A DNA stretch of 50,305 nt, taken from IMG/VR virus record IMGVR_UViG_3300033388_003879, positions 1-50,305 of that record; one strand, given 5' to 3'. Shown here in pieces: positions 14,849 to 23,744 of this stretch (position 1 is its first letter; each line of letters starts with the position of its first letter). Source of the DNA: a virus. The position numbers and the translations under genes were made by a program. The notes below the pieces were generated by a model. The model ran no database searches. It saw only the letters and a program-made list of their open reading frames with translations, and had not been told where the DNA came from.

Positions 14849-15116
14849 AAATAAAGTCAGTAGATTTTGCAAAAGATGTATATTTCTTGACTGTGGAGGA
14901 TGCAATAAAACTATAGAATGTTCTGGTAGTTCTGAATTTATAATGGATCAGTTGCCAGCTGTTAAAGATTCATTATCCCTAACAGATATTCTATGGCGTG
15001 AATTGAAAGAATATTATTTCTCTACTCGCGATTTAGAAGGATTTTCAGAATCAGAAATAAAATTACTATGGCAAAATAATCAGCTAAGATTAATTCATGA
15101 AAGTCATGGTAATTAA
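14841..15116 (+). CDS. Cysteine-rich hypothetical protein
   Basis: 91 aa. N-terminal CKRCIFLDCGGCNKTIEC may bind zinc. The remainder is amphipathic helix (LWRELKEYYFSTRD). Starts inside the end of the previous gene. Confidence 0.6.
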   Translation: MSKNKVSRFCKRCIFLDCGGCNKTIECSGSSEFIMDQLPAVKDSLSLTDILWRELKEYYFSTRDLEGFSESEIKLLWQNNQLRLIHESHGN

Positions 15117-15117
15117 T

Positions 15118-15363
15118 ATGAAAAATAATTGCCCTGATTGTATGAAATGTGGTCAAAGAAATGATGAATATTGCCGTAATTGTAATTGGTTGATTAAGTG
15201 GAAAGATCAAATAGAAGAAAAAAATATCACCAAATTAGCTCAAAAATTATATCATTCCTCAGATTTAGGAGAAGATATAGACCATGTTATCTTTGAAAAC
15301 ATTTTCGAAGCTGCTTACATTTCTGGTAAAAATCGAGAAGGTAGAACCAATGGACTGGAATAA
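15118..15363 (+). CDS. Zinc-knuckle hypothetical protein
   Basis: 81 aa from the ATG at 15118, one base after the upstream stop; an ATG seven codons earlier is alternative. CPDCMKCGQRNDEYCRNCN is a dense CxxCxxC..CxxC cluster. Unknown function. Confidence 0.55.
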   Translation: MKNNCPDCMKCGQRNDEYCRNCNWLIKWKDQIEEKNITKLAQKLYHSSDLGEDIDHVIFENIFEAAYISGKNREGRTNGLE

Positions 15364-15514
15364 ATTAAAAGATTCCAGAATTAAAACACCTGATAATCCA
15401 GGCCGGTATATGTGGTGGTCTCGGTATCTAAAATACATTCCTGTTAAATGGGATGGTGAAAACTGGCGTTTATTGAATGGTGATATGATTAATACAGTGA
15501 GGTATTGGAGATGA
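15350..15514 (+). CDS. Small tryptophan-rich hypothetical protein
   Basis: 54 aa, starts within the end of the previous gene (frame shift of reading). MDWNKLKDSRIKTPDNPGRY, then a WWSRYLKYIPVKWDGENW segment. Pattern like a fragment of DUF551-type folds (W..L.D..P..GRY..W), but shorter. Low certainty. Confidence 0.5.
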   Translation: MDWNKLKDSRIKTPDNPGRYMWWSRYLKYIPVKWDGENWRLLNGDMINTVRYWR

Positions 15515-15684
15515 CTGATAAAGAATTGCACGATAATTACTGTGATAAAGGGATGTTAGATAATTGCGCAGCGACACAAGAAGAGCATAAAAAAGAAAAT
15601 CTGTGTGATAGCTGCAATGATATAGCCAATTGCTTAATTGGCACACCTTGCCCTGTGTGTCATCCTCATCCTGTTGATTCTTGA
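15511..15684 (+). CDS. Small cysteine-rich protein
   Basis: 57 aa, ATGA overlap with the previous gene. Eight cysteines (YCDKGMLDNC, LCDSCNDIANC, PCPVCHPH) suggest zinc binding. Last gene before the head module. Confidence 0.55.
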   Translation: MTDKELHDNYCDKGMLDNCAATQEEHKKENLCDSCNDIANCLIGTPCPVCHPHPVDS

Positions 15685-15716
15685 TAAATAACCTAATTCG
15701 TTTTATCATGTAGTCT

Positions 15717-17057
15717 ATGGGAAGAATCAAAGATTATATAAACCGTAAAAGAGAGGCTTCAGAGCCTATACAAGAAAAATCAAATAACAATATGAGTCAG
15801 AAATCAGATAGTTTCCAAGGATTTTCGAACTATGTATTGAGTCAGCTTTCCGGTGGTTTGGGTGGTGGCTACTTTACCGATCAAGAAGCTTTCTGGATGT
15901 TCGAGAAGTCGGCAGTCGTCAAGGATGCTATTGAAAAAATAGCTCTTCCATTTTCTGATATTTCTCCTGCTCTTCAGGATAAAAAAACCGGCGAATTTCT
16001 CACTAAGCCGGATGATCACCCATTGCTGAAAAAACTATCAGAGCCGTCTTTTAATTTCGATTCTACTAAATTAAAATATTCTCTAATGGTTTCATATCTC
16101 GTTTCAGGCGCTGCTTATCCGGTATTAGGTGGTAATGTCAATTTTGAACCATCGCAAATAGAATCTATAATGTCAAACAGAGTTACGCTGCAGCCAGGAA
16201 GAATTGATGAGTTGGGAAAAATCCAATTTACCAGTACTAATCAGAATGTCTATGACCGTCAAGAAATCCCCAAACGGAAAACAGTTGTATTCCAGACCCA
16301 AACGCAATTATCTGAAACTATGCAGATTTGTTTAATGCACAAATCATCAGGCATACAGCCACTATCTCCATTAGAAAGTGTTTATTTTCAGGCTCTTACT
16401 AAATATTTCGGAGATAAGCACAATTATGGCCTTGTTAAAAATGCAGCACGTCCAGGTGGATTATGGTCATCCATGGAAAAGGAAGGTATGACCCAAGAAC
16501 AATGGGAAATATTAAAAAGTGAAGTTGAAAAGTTCGTAGCTAATCCAGGTAAAGATATTGTTGCTGCTTCTGGAGTTAAATATGAAAATTTCCTATTAAA
16601 ACCAACTGACATGGATTTTGTCAACTTGATTGATGCCTCCAAGCCGGATATTTATAATATTTATGATATACCTCTGGCATTAACTACGGTTGGTGCAATG
16701 ACTCAAAGCAACTACGAAAATTCGATGATCGCATTATACGATAACGGTGTTTGTCCAAGAGCTTCATATGTTTTTAATAGACTTGGGGAGATGGCTTTAC
16801 CCAGATACAAAGATGGAGACAAATATATTCTCACTTATGATAAAAAATCTATCGATGCTTTGAAATCAAGAATGCTTGCTCAATCTAAAGAAATGCGAGC
16901 AATTGGAAGCTTTGAAGAAAATGAAATCAGAAACGTTGCAGGATATGAGAATCTCGACGATAAAGAAGCAGGTGAAACTATTTATAGACCTGCTAATTTA
17001 GTGAATGGTGAAGAAATTGATGAAGGATTAGACGAAGGATTGGATGGTGATCTTTAA
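15717..17057 (+). CDS. Portal protein, HK97 family
   Basis: 446 aa. Typical portal features: N-terminal GGYFTDQEAFWMFEKSAVVKD leading into IEKIALPFSDI, middle DHPLLKKLSEPSFNFD, and the late NYENSMIALYDNGVCP helix region with YILTYDKKSIDALKSR. Portal dodecamer forms the DNA entry vertex. The usual order terL-portal-head morphogenesis-protease-capsid is kept. C-terminus is acidic (EEIDEGLDEGLDG). Confidence 0.85.
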   Translation: MGRIKDYINRKREASEPIQEKSNNNMSQKSDSFQGFSNYVLSQLSGGLGGGYFTDQEAFWMFEKSAVVKDAIEKIALPFSDISPALQDKKTGEFLTKPDDHPLLKKLSEPSFNFDSTKLKYSLMVSYLVSGAAYPVLGGNVNFEPSQIESIMSNRVTLQPGRIDELGKIQFTSTNQNVYDRQEIPKRKTVVFQTQTQLSETMQICLMHKSSGIQPLSPLESVYFQALTKYFGDKHNYGLVKNAARPGGLWSSMEKEGMTQEQWEILKSEVEKFVANPGKDIVAASGVKYENFLLKPTDMDFVNLIDASKPDIYNIYDIPLALTTVGAMTQSNYENSMIALYDNGVCPRASYVFNRLGEMALPRYKDGDKYILTYDKKSIDALKSRMLAQSKEMRAIGSFEENEIRNVAGYENLDDKEAGETIYRPANLVNGEEIDEGLDEGLDGDL

Positions 17058-17908
17058 TGCCAGGATTGTCCCGTAAACAAAAAATACACGCCTTAAAAAT
17101 CGCACGTAAATATGTAGCCATAAAACAAAAACTAGAATCTCCATTTAGAACAGAACTCCGTAAATATTTCGCAATCCAAAACCGTAGAATTGCTGCAGGT
17201 CTCGAAATTCAGACAATTGCGCCCGTCTTAGATCATCAGTACAAACGTATAGTCAGAAAATTAACCGGCATAAGATTAAAACAAGATGACCAGGAAACCG
17301 AAGACAGAATATTATTAATCCTCTTCGGTCGTGCCGGACTTCAAGCCCAGAGAATCGATAAAACAACTAATAAATATTTACGCCGGTCGATAGAGCTTGC
17401 ACGTGCTGAACTAGCCGAATCAGGTGATATTCTTCCCAGTATATTAACTATCAATCTAATAGCTGCAAACATTATGCGTGGATATAATAAAAACCGCGTC
17501 GGTGGAATATCTGTATTCGAGACTCAGGCGTTAACTGAAAAAATACGCGATGAATTAACAAATATAGCAACCGAAAAAATGAATATAGCAATATTTGAAG
17601 AAAATCAGGCACTTGCTCAAGAGGCTGCAGATTTAGCGGAGTCTATCAGATTTCAGAGTATAGCCGATGATATTGGAAAAGTTCCAATAGGTGAATTATT
17701 TCTAGCTGTGAAATTGTTGATGAAGACATGGGTCACTATGGGTGACAAAAAAGTGAGGCCGACACATAATGTAGCTAATTTTCAAACGATACCGGAAAAT
17801 GAGGCTTTTGTAGTTGGTGGGTTTAGATTAATGTTTCCTGGAGATAGTAGTTTAGGCGCTCCGCTTAAAGAAACGGCTGGATGTCGGTGTACTAAGGTTA
17901 ATTTGTGA
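17057..17908 (+). CDS. Minor head protein, Mu gpF-like head morphogenesis
   Basis: 283 aa. The C-terminal block KTWVTMGDKKVRPTHNVANF, then MFPGDSSLGAPLKETAGCRC follows the Mu gpF/SPP1 gp7 signature (W....D.rvR..H....g..v......F..PGD.....e..nCRC). Helical N-terminal half. Overlaps the portal stop. Likely bound to the portal and involved in head assembly or DNA ejection. Confidence 0.85.
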   Translation: MPGLSRKQKIHALKIARKYVAIKQKLESPFRTELRKYFAIQNRRIAAGLEIQTIAPVLDHQYKRIVRKLTGIRLKQDDQETEDRILLILFGRAGLQAQRIDKTTNKYLRRSIELARAELAESGDILPSILTINLIAANIMRGYNKNRVGGISVFETQALTEKIRDELTNIATEKMNIAIFEENQALAQEAADLAESIRFQSIADDIGKVPIGELFLAVKLLMKTWVTMGDKKVRPTHNVANFQTIPENEAFVVGGFRLMFPGDSSLGAPLKETAGCRCTKVNL

Positions 17909-17915
17909 GGTAGAT

Positions 17916-18089
17916 ATGAAAGAGAAAATGAATTGTGATAGAGGGGACATTTACTATTCAGGGTACTGGAAACCCAAAGGTAAATATTGCAAAAGATGGA
18001 TACACAAATTAGCGAGAAGAAGTAAAAACCTAGATACTGGCAGAAAGGGAATATACAATAGAATTGGTGTTAATTGGGAGTGGTCATGA
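17916..18089 (+). CDS. Small basic hypothetical protein
   Basis: 57 aa, MKEKMNCDRGDIYYSGYWKP and a basic middle HKLARRSKN. Ribosome site GAGGT upstream. Overlaps the next gene. Confidence 0.5.
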   Translation: MKEKMNCDRGDIYYSGYWKPKGKYCKRWIHKLARRSKNLDTGRKGIYNRIGVNWEWS

Positions 18090-18292
18090 TGAAATTATGG
18101 GTTGTTGGTAAGTTTTTATGTGAAACCGAAAAAGGTAGAGCGTGGGATATATTAGGTATTTACGATTCAGAAGAAATAGCCGTAGAAAATTGCCTTGATG
18201 AATGCTGTTTTGTCGGCTCTGTTATTCTTAATGATAAATCTTCTCTTGAGCAGAAAGAATGGAAAGGTGCTTATTATCCTCTATCGCTCTGA
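18089..18292 (+). CDS. Conserved small phage protein
   Basis: 67 aa from the second ATG (GGAG eight bases upstream); 18086 is also possible. The pattern W.VG....E......W.ILGIYDSEE.AV..C....FVG.VILN ... W.GAYYPL is one seen in many phage head regions, without known function. Confidence 0.65.
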   Translation: MKLWVVGKFLCETEKGRAWDILGIYDSEEIAVENCLDECCFVGSVILNDKSSLEQKEWKGAYYPLSL

Positions 18293-18295
18293 AAG

Positions 18296-18324
18296 TTGAC
18301 ATATTTTTTAATCAGCATTATGAT
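18296..18324 (+). promoter_or_regulatory. Promoter for protease/capsid genes
   Basis: TTGACA, 17 bases, TATGAT. Strong start for the late head genes at 18346. Confidence 0.65.
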
Positions 18325-18345
18325 TATTTTTAAGTGAGGGAGATA

Positions 18346-19365
18346 ATGCCTAGAAAACATGCACCGTTTATTATTTGTAAATTTGAAATTAAAGCGGTTG
18401 ACGATAAAACAGATCCAGACAATTTTATTATCGAAGGTTTAGCTTCTCCTTACGGGAATATCGATTCCTATAGAGATGTTGTTATGCCTGGATCATTTAC
18501 GACAGACATTATTTCAAAAGGTGCCGGTCGACCTATCTTATGGCAACACAACAGAAGCGAGCCAATTGGAAAGGGTGAAATGACAGATCAGACAGCCGGT
18601 CTTGCATGTCAGATAAGACTACCGAAAGCTGATACTTTTGTTAGTGGTAGGGTAATGCCTCAAGTAAAAATCGGTTCTGTTACAGGTTTGTCTATTGGAT
18701 ACCGGACGATTAAAGAAGAATGGGACGATGTAGCTAGAGTGAATAGACTTCTTGAACTTGAATTAAAAGAGGTATCACTGGTTACTTTCCCAGCCAACGA
18801 TAACGCTAGAATAACAGCAGCTAAAGAATATATAAAAAGTTTCGGAGAAAATCCTGATTCAGAAACATCTTTCAAAGAATATCCATTGGCCGATGATAAA
18901 ACAGATTTCAACGCTGTAGATTCTATGGTTTCCCTTAAAGAAACCTTAACACTCGAATCTCCAAATTATGAAAAATGTTTCCTCATTCAGAACGGTGAAA
19001 AATCACAGCTTCCATATGCTGATTTTGTTAAAGGTGATTTAAAAATTATTCCAGGTGCTATTTATAGTTCTGCTGCTCAGTTTATAGCCAGAAAATCAGA
19101 TGATATTGAAGCCAAAGAATTCATAAATAAAATATATGCTAAAATGGGTCAGGAAATTCCTTTCCAGGAAAATAATGTTTATGTAGACCATAAAACCTAT
19201 GAGGCATTGAAAAAACAGGATCTAACCGCTATTTTTAATAGCGATGTTATATTAAGTAATTCAGTAAAAAATCTTATTGTCAAAGAGCTTGGTTCTAATC
19301 AGGGTTCGGTTCAACCTACCGATAAAAGCGATTTACTGGATGAATTAAAAGAATTAAATAAATAG
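18346..19365 (+). CDS. Prohead protease, HK97 family, with long C-terminal extension
   Basis: 339 aa. S78/U35-type protease core: GLASPYGNIDSYRDVVMPG, catalytic His in LWQHNRSEPIG (H68) and Ser in GSVTGLSIGYR (S116), then LKEVSLVTFPAND. Residues ~170-339 are extra compared with ~180-220 aa proteases and may serve as a scaffold or regulatory domain. ATG at 18346 with GAGG six bases ahead; an upstream GTG is less likely. Confidence 0.85.
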   Translation: MPRKHAPFIICKFEIKAVDDKTDPDNFIIEGLASPYGNIDSYRDVVMPGSFTTDIISKGAGRPILWQHNRSEPIGKGEMTDQTAGLACQIRLPKADTFVSGRVMPQVKIGSVTGLSIGYRTIKEEWDDVARVNRLLELELKEVSLVTFPANDNARITAAKEYIKSFGENPDSETSFKEYPLADDKTDFNAVDSMVSLKETLTLESPNYEKCFLIQNGEKSQLPYADFVKGDLKIIPGAIYSSAAQFIARKSDDIEAKEFINKIYAKMGQEIPFQENNVYVDHKTYEALKKQDLTAIFNSDVILSNSVKNLIVKELGSNQGSVQPTDKSDLLDELKELNK

Positions 19366-19375
19366 GAGCGCAATA

Positions 19376-20716
19376 ATGCCCGAAGTAATCACTAAAGAAG
19401 AAGCTGTTGAGTTCGCTCAATTAGCTAAAAAAATGCAGACTGTCGTCGAAAAAAGCGGTACTGATTCTGTCGAATATAAAGCACTCACGGAAAAATCCGC
19501 GAAAGATTTCGAAGATTTTGTAGAAAAAAATGAAGAGCTCGTAAAAGAATATGAGCTTACAAAAAAGACTTCTGAAGAAAACGCAGAAAAGGTTAAACAC
19601 CTTGAAATGCTTTTTGAGAGAGGAAACGCCGGAAGTAAAGCAGATCCTGAACAGGCAAAACTTGATGCCTTTGAAGTATACGGTAATTTACTGAAAGGTG
19701 ATTTCGCCGGTGCTATGGCAGGGGATGAGTTCAAAGCCAAAGCAACAAAAGTTTTTTCCAATATGGCGAAAATGGATTTCACAGATCAGGAACATCTTGG
19801 CGTTAAATCCATGATGGCTAACATTAAAACCCTCGGTCAAAAAGCTGATGCCGGCGTACTTCGTTCTGATATCGGCGAACTCGGAGGCTATTTAATGGCT
19901 CCCGAAATCTCAACAGAACTGAATAAGCTCATCGTTGAAATGGGTCCGGTAAGAAGTTTCGCCAGAATTAAAAGCACCTCTGCAAAAACTTATACTGAGT
20001 GGATCAGAACTGGAATTCCTATAGCAAAGCGTGCGGGAGAATTAAGATCCGGTGATAAATCCGCTTCAAAATATGCCGAACAACAGTGGAATCCTCTTCG
20101 GATGACTAACACTATTCCAATATCTTCAGATCAGCTTTTATTCAGCCCTGTTGATATGGTTTCAGAACTCATCCAGGATAACGCCCAAGCGTTCGCACTT
20201 CTTGAATCTCAAGAATTCTATAATGGTGACGGTGTGAAAGGTTCTCAAGGTTTCAGTAATGATGGTAACGTTCCAGAGTTTGAAACAGCCACAAGCACCC
20301 TTGCTATGGATGACTTGAGACTGATGATCGGGGAACTTAAGCGTGGATACAATCCTCTGTTTATGTTCAATAGAAGAACTCTTGCTCAGTTGATGGTTCT
20401 TAAAGATGATTATGGACGTTACCTGTGGAATCCTCCTTTTGGAGATGCTGCAAGCGGTGCTCCTGCTACGATTGCCGGTGTTCGTTATTCAGCTGACTTT
20501 ATCGAGTTCCCAGATATCGATGTTGATAATGCATTTCCTATTCTTCTAGCTGATATGTCAAAATTTTATCAGATTGTTGATAGAACTGATATCACAATGA
20601 TTCGTGATCAGTACACCGAAGCCCAGGAAGCAGCCGTGAATTTCACAATGCACAAATGGTCTTATGGTAAGCCTAAACTTCATGAAGCCGGAATAAGACT
20701 TAAAAAGATTTCTTAA
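19376..20716 (+). CDS. Major capsid protein, HK97 fold
   Basis: 446 aa. N-terminal ~100 residues are a helical scaffolding (delta) domain (VEKNEELVKEYELTKKTSEE) probably removed by the protease. Mature shell begins near GGYLMAPEISTELNK and continues with typical RTGIPIAKRAGELRSGDKSA and NPPFGDAASGAPATIAGVRY loops. AGGAG ribosome site seven bases upstream. Ends before a 7-bp stem-loop. Confidence 0.9.
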   Translation: MPEVITKEEAVEFAQLAKKMQTVVEKSGTDSVEYKALTEKSAKDFEDFVEKNEELVKEYELTKKTSEENAEKVKHLEMLFERGNAGSKADPEQAKLDAFEVYGNLLKGDFAGAMAGDEFKAKATKVFSNMAKMDFTDQEHLGVKSMMANIKTLGQKADAGVLRSDIGELGGYLMAPEISTELNKLIVEMGPVRSFARIKSTSAKTYTEWIRTGIPIAKRAGELRSGDKSASKYAEQQWNPLRMTNTIPISSDQLLFSPVDMVSELIQDNAQAFALLESQEFYNGDGVKGSQGFSNDGNVPEFETATSTLAMDDLRLMIGELKRGYNPLFMFNRRTLAQLMVLKDDYGRYLWNPPFGDAASGAPATIAGVRYSADFIEFPDIDVDNAFPILLADMSKFYQIVDRTDITMIRDQYTEAQEAAVNFTMHKWSYGKPKLHEAGIRLKKIS

Positions 20717-20724
20717 TATATTTA

Positions 20725-20758
20725 GCCCTGAGATTATTCAGGGCAATATTTTGATTTT
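20725..20758 (+). terminator. Stem-loop after capsid gene, possible weak terminator
   Basis: GCCCTGA, six-base loop, TCAGGGC, then AATATTTTGATTTT. The T tract is interrupted, so partial termination or mRNA 3'-end protection fits a highly expressed capsid transcript. Confidence 0.5.
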
Positions 20759-20772
20759 AGGAGAATATTAAA

Positions 20773-21270
20773 ATGATAAAAGAACAATTTTCATGCAGTA
20801 AGCCAGTTCTGGCAATAGCTGCAACAGAAACAATAAATAGCAATACCACAACTTACGGGGCGTGGATTGATACTCAGAACTATAGAAGCTTAACAGTTCC
20901 TATAGATGCTGATTGGACAACTGACGGACAGATTGATTCAATAGGATTTCAGGAATCTGCAGTAGTTGGGCACGGTGATGCCGCAGATATACCAGAAGCA
21001 GAAAATCTTTATTATCCAGGTTCTTTCCCGATTGTAGCCGACGCGTTAATTCATGTAGGGTGCGTTGCAAAAGAAAGATGGGTAAGACTGAAGATCGTTA
21101 CAACCGGATTTTCTTCTGGAAATATTGTTATTCCGAAAACTGCCGGATTGCTTCAGGATTCAGTAATTAAGCCACAGGTAAAAGAATCTTCTGTTGTTGC
21201 TGATGCTGATATGATTATGCCGTCAAGCACAGCTGATGCCGTAACAACACCGCCTAAACGTACAGCGTAA
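20773..21270 (+). CDS. Putative head decoration or accessory structural protein
   Basis: 165 aa, directly after the capsid gene with its own AGGAG site. Beta-rich (YRSLTVPIDADWTTDGQIDS, RWVRLKIVTTGFSSG). Position and fold class suit a decoration/capsid-associated protein, but no family signature is seen. Confidence 0.5.
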   Translation: MIKEQFSCSKPVLAIAATETINSNTTTYGAWIDTQNYRSLTVPIDADWTTDGQIDSIGFQESAVVGHGDAADIPEAENLYYPGSFPIVADALIHVGCVAKERWVRLKIVTTGFSSGNIVIPKTAGLLQDSVIKPQVKESSVVADADMIMPSSTADAVTTPPKRTA

Positions 21271-21280
21271 GGGGGATTAG

Positions 21281-21655
21281 ATGCAGATAATTTTTGATAA
21301 AGCCGGAAAGAGAATGAATAATTTTCATATCCTGTCAGTAACTGAAAGTCAGGTTGAAGACGGGGCTGTCTTTGAAGTCGATGAGAAAAACGCCAGAGAT
21401 TATATCAAGGCTAAAAAAGCTCATGAATATAAAGAGCCTGTCAAACCTGAACCTCCGAAAGATACCGGAGACGGTGAAGAACTTGGAACTGACATTGATA
21501 AAATGACTGTTCCTCAGCTCGAAGAGTTCGCAGCTTCTGTTGAACCGGTCATTGATATCAGTGAAGCTAAAAATAAAGCTGAAAAGCTGGAAATTATCAG
21601 CACTGAAATCGCTGTGAGAAAAGCAGCTCTTGAAGAGTTAAATAAAGACAATTAA
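21281..21655 (+). CDS. Hypothetical protein with C-terminal HeH/SAP-like motif
   Basis: 124 aa. The C-terminal portion IDKMTVPQLEEFAASVEPVI then ISEAKNKAEKLEII resembles the HeH/LEM/Rho-N helix-extended-loop-helix that ends many phage proteins in the head-tail joining region (DM.v.eL...A...gidl...k.K.e.l..I). Proline-rich linker KEPVKPEPPKD. Followed by a strong terminator. Confidence 0.6.
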   Translation: MQIIFDKAGKRMNNFHILSVTESQVEDGAVFEVDEKNARDYIKAKKAHEYKEPVKPEPPKDTGDGEELGTDIDKMTVPQLEEFAASVEPVIDISEAKNKAEKLEIISTEIAVRKAALEELNKDN

Positions 21656-21660
21656 AACTT

Positions 21661-21680
21661 AAGCCCTTCGGGGCTTTTGT
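21661..21680 (+). terminator. Intrinsic terminator with TTCG loop
   Basis: AAGCCC TTCG GGGCTT then TTGTT. Ends the capsid transcript. Confidence 0.8.
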
Positions 21681-21704
21681 TATTTAATAGTGGGTGTTTG
21701 GTCG

Positions 21705-21802
21705 TATAATCCCTTGCTTGTAATAGCATAAATGAGATGGACTCAATCAGAGGAGCTGATGAATAAAGGCAAGCCGGAGCCAGTCTGACAAATCCGGCAT
21801 TT
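21705..21802 (+). ncRNA. Possible short structured RNA
   Basis: No gene between 21656 and 21814. A TATAAT at 21705-21710 lacks a clear -35 box; downstream are ATCAG-aggag-CTGAT (21746-21760) and a GCCGGA/TCCGGC stem (21773-21778/21793-21798) followed by ATTTT. Could be a ~85-nt RNA or a leader for the connector gene. Weak evidence. Confidence 0.25.
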
Positions 21803-21814
21803 TAAGGGGAAATT

Positions 21815-22510
21815 ATGTATTCAGTAAAGCCATTAATAACCAGAAAAACAGAGATAGTTCAAGATCCAATCTTAACCAAAGAAGAGGTTGGATTATGGCT
21901 CAATCTCCCCGCTGGAATTATCGCAAAAAATACTTTATTGATTGAATCCCTGGTTAAAACCGTCACTGATGTTGTTCAGAATTATACATGGTTAAGATTA
22001 CAGAGAACTACTTTTGAAGCAGAATTTTCACTCGATTATTGCTACTGGGGTTATTTTATATCCGGTAATTTAAAACTAATGCTTGAAAGATCCCCTATTA
22101 TCGCACTTTCAGATATAGAAAAAATAGAATACTTGAATGAAGACGGTGTTTATGTAGAATTTGACCGTGGAGCGATGACGACCGCCGGACTATATGAAAA
22201 CACCACCGAGAAACAGGAACAGCGCGGGTGGGCTTCTGTGTATACCCGAGAGGCTATTCCATTTGACAATACAAGATATAATGCCTACAAAATCCGTATA
22301 ACGTTCGTAGCAGGATTTACTATTGACGATGATCCGGTTACAGATATCCCGCCGGCTTTAAAAACTGCTATGTTGCAGATAATCGCGAGTTATTATACTA
22401 ATCGTGGTGATTGTGCGGAGCGTGGCTGTAATTTGAATGGGTTTCCAGTGCCGTGCGAAGCGAAAGGAATTATGGATCAGTATACACTTGCACGGACTGT
22501 TTTGTGTTAA
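21815..22510 (+). CDS. Head-tail connector, gp6-like
   Basis: 231 aa. N-terminal LTKEEVGLWLNLPAGIIAKNTLLIESL and late FVAGFTIDDDPVTDIPPALK then AMLQIIASYYTNR match the HK97 gp6/YqbG-type adaptor (L..V..yL.l......D..i..li.aA...iP..lk.ail.la..ly..R). The connector ring sits beneath the portal. Its stop overlaps the stop of the convergent gene by four bases. Confidence 0.75.
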   Translation: MYSVKPLITRKTEIVQDPILTKEEVGLWLNLPAGIIAKNTLLIESLVKTVTDVVQNYTWLRLQRTTFEAEFSLDYCYWGYFISGNLKLMLERSPIIALSDIEKIEYLNEDGVYVEFDRGAMTTAGLYENTTEKQEQRGWASVYTREAIPFDNTRYNAYKIRITFVAGFTIDDDPVTDIPPALKTAMLQIIASYYTNRGDCAERGCNLNGFPVPCEAKGIMDQYTLARTVLC

Positions 22511-23028
22511 ATTAATAAATTTCTTACTTTTTCAACTGTCTCAACAGCAACTATAGAAGTTGTTTCTTTTGAATCAAAAAGTGTAATCATGATCGGTTGC
22601 ATCTCTGGAATAGTTTCAATAAGTTGTTTTTCTGTATTACAACTATTCATAACATTCCATAACATTTCTTTTGCTTCATCTCTATTTTTTTCTAGAACTT
22701 TTTTACCTTTAGCAATTTTCATCAACTCTGTGTTTTTCTCACCAGAGAAGTACCAGTTTTTATGCTTAGGGTCTGGCACTCTATTTACCTTTACAGAGAA
22801 AACCTCTCCACTTCTATAAGATTGAGATTCACCGAAACCATAGTGTGCGTAAGTCGTGAATGATATAAATTTTTCACATGCTTTATATGGAACGCCAGAA
22901 AGCTCTTTCGATATCAATGATTCAACAAGAGAAGACGCTAATTGATTTAACGCTTCATCTTTATCATCAAACTTTCTCTTTAAAACTTCATTTACCAATC
23001 TCTCTTTCTTCGATTTGCTTAATTTCAT
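22507..23028 (-). CDS. Accessory protein, possibly Nmad5-type
   Basis: 173 aa on the strand opposite to the head genes. MKLSKSKKERLVNEVLKRKF and a helical middle, with SFTTYAHYGFGESQSYRSGE and a C-terminus ETIPEMQPIMITLFDSK. The N-terminus recalls the phage Nmad5 (nucleotide-modification-associated) family, but I cannot confirm it. Part of a four-gene inverted cassette. Confidence 0.35.
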   Translation of the reverse strand: MKLSKSKKERLVNEVLKRKFDDKDEALNQLASSLVESLISKELSGVPYKACEKFISFTTYAHYGFGESQSYRSGEVFSVKVNRVPDPKHKNWYFSGEKNTELMKIAKGKKVLEKNRDEAKEMLWNVMNSCNTEKQLIETIPEMQPIMITLFDSKETTSIVAVETVEKVRNLLI

Positions 23029-23049
23029 TCTCTACCTCTCTTAAAATAT

Positions 23050-23235
23050 TTATTTTTCTGGATATGTAGCTTTTAATGCTTGCTCAAATACAGAAACTAT
23101 TTCTTTTACTGTTGTTTCTCCAGTATTTATAGATTTATTTAAATCCTCAACGCTTAAATCTTCATCTTCTTTTCTGTCATAAAAAACAAAACCTGTTACC
23201 AAATCTTTTACAGTATTTCTTATTTCTTCTGTCAC
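23050..23235 (-). CDS. Small conserved phage protein
   Basis: 61 aa, GTG start overlapping the previous stop (GTGA), AAGGAG upstream. KDLVTGFVFYDRKEDEDLSV then TTVKEIVSVFEQAL is a layout I recognise from short phage proteins (DLV..F.yyDRKEDE.L......G..tv.EIv..F...L) of unknown role. Confidence 0.6.
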   Translation of the reverse strand: MTEEIRNTVKDLVTGFVFYDRKEDEDLSVEDLNKSINTGETTVKEIVSVFEQALKATYPEK

Positions 23236-23432
23236 GCCTCTACTCTCCTTTTCTTCTGTTCTCTGACTTCAAATTTCCAGTCAGGATTATCTATATTCAA
23301 ATGTTCACACTTTTTATCTGCATGTGATTTATCTTGATACATTACTGCATGGATCAATCTATTTACTAATCCAATTTTTCCTAATGCACTGAATTTTTTA
23401 CAGGTCGGTGATTTTCCGTAGATTATGTGCAT
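23232..23432 (-). CDS. Small basic hypothetical protein
   Basis: 66 aa, MHIIYGKSPTCKKFSALGKI and a basic tail REQKKRRVEA. One base separates it from the upstream stop (TAATATG). Unknown. Confidence 0.55.
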   Translation of the reverse strand: MHIIYGKSPTCKKFSALGKIGLVNRLIHAVMYQDKSHADKKCEHLNIDNPDWKFEVREQKKRRVEA

Positions 23433-23433
23433 A

Positions 23434-23688
23434 TTAATATCCTCTTCGAATTTTTCTAGCTTCTCTTTTGATCGAATTAGAAACTGTTCCGTTATATTTT
23501 CTTAACTGATTAAAGGCATTATCATAATTAGACTTAGCTCTTTTGTATTCAGTGCTATTTTTAGTTTCATCATTTACCATACCGGTATCTGTCAAGTTTC
23601 CTTCTCTTATTTTATTAAGCTTTTCACTTGTAATATCAACCAGCTGATTGTATTTATTACTTGCATCTATAAATTCGTTGACTGTCAT
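23434..23688 (-). CDS. Hypothetical coiled-coil protein
   Basis: 84 aa, mostly helical with heptads (YNQLVDITSEKLNKIREGN). First gene of the inverted cassette, downstream of a consensus promoter at 23744-23717; ribosome site AGGTGA. Confidence 0.6.
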   Translation of the reverse strand: MTVNEFIDASNKYNQLVDITSEKLNKIREGNLTDTGMVNDETKNSTEYKRAKSNYDNAFNQLRKYNGTVSNSIKREARKIRRGY

Positions 23689-23716
23689 TCTTCACCTCAT
23701 CCTCAATCTACTACCT

Positions 23717-23744
23717 ATTATACAGGTATATTTAACCATGTCAA
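23717..23744 (-). promoter_or_regulatory. Consensus promoter of inverted cassette
   Basis: Minus strand TTGACA (23744-23739), 16 bases, TATAAT (23722-23717), followed by a GATGAGGTGAAGAATG start. Same promoter type as the rightward TTGACATACT family, and divergent from the one at 23801. Confidence 0.8.

Noticed and set aside
19417-19782. Leftward 121-codon ORF in the capsid gene
   Set aside because: Shadow of the coiled-coil scaffold domain; serine/phenylalanine-rich composition and no ribosome site.
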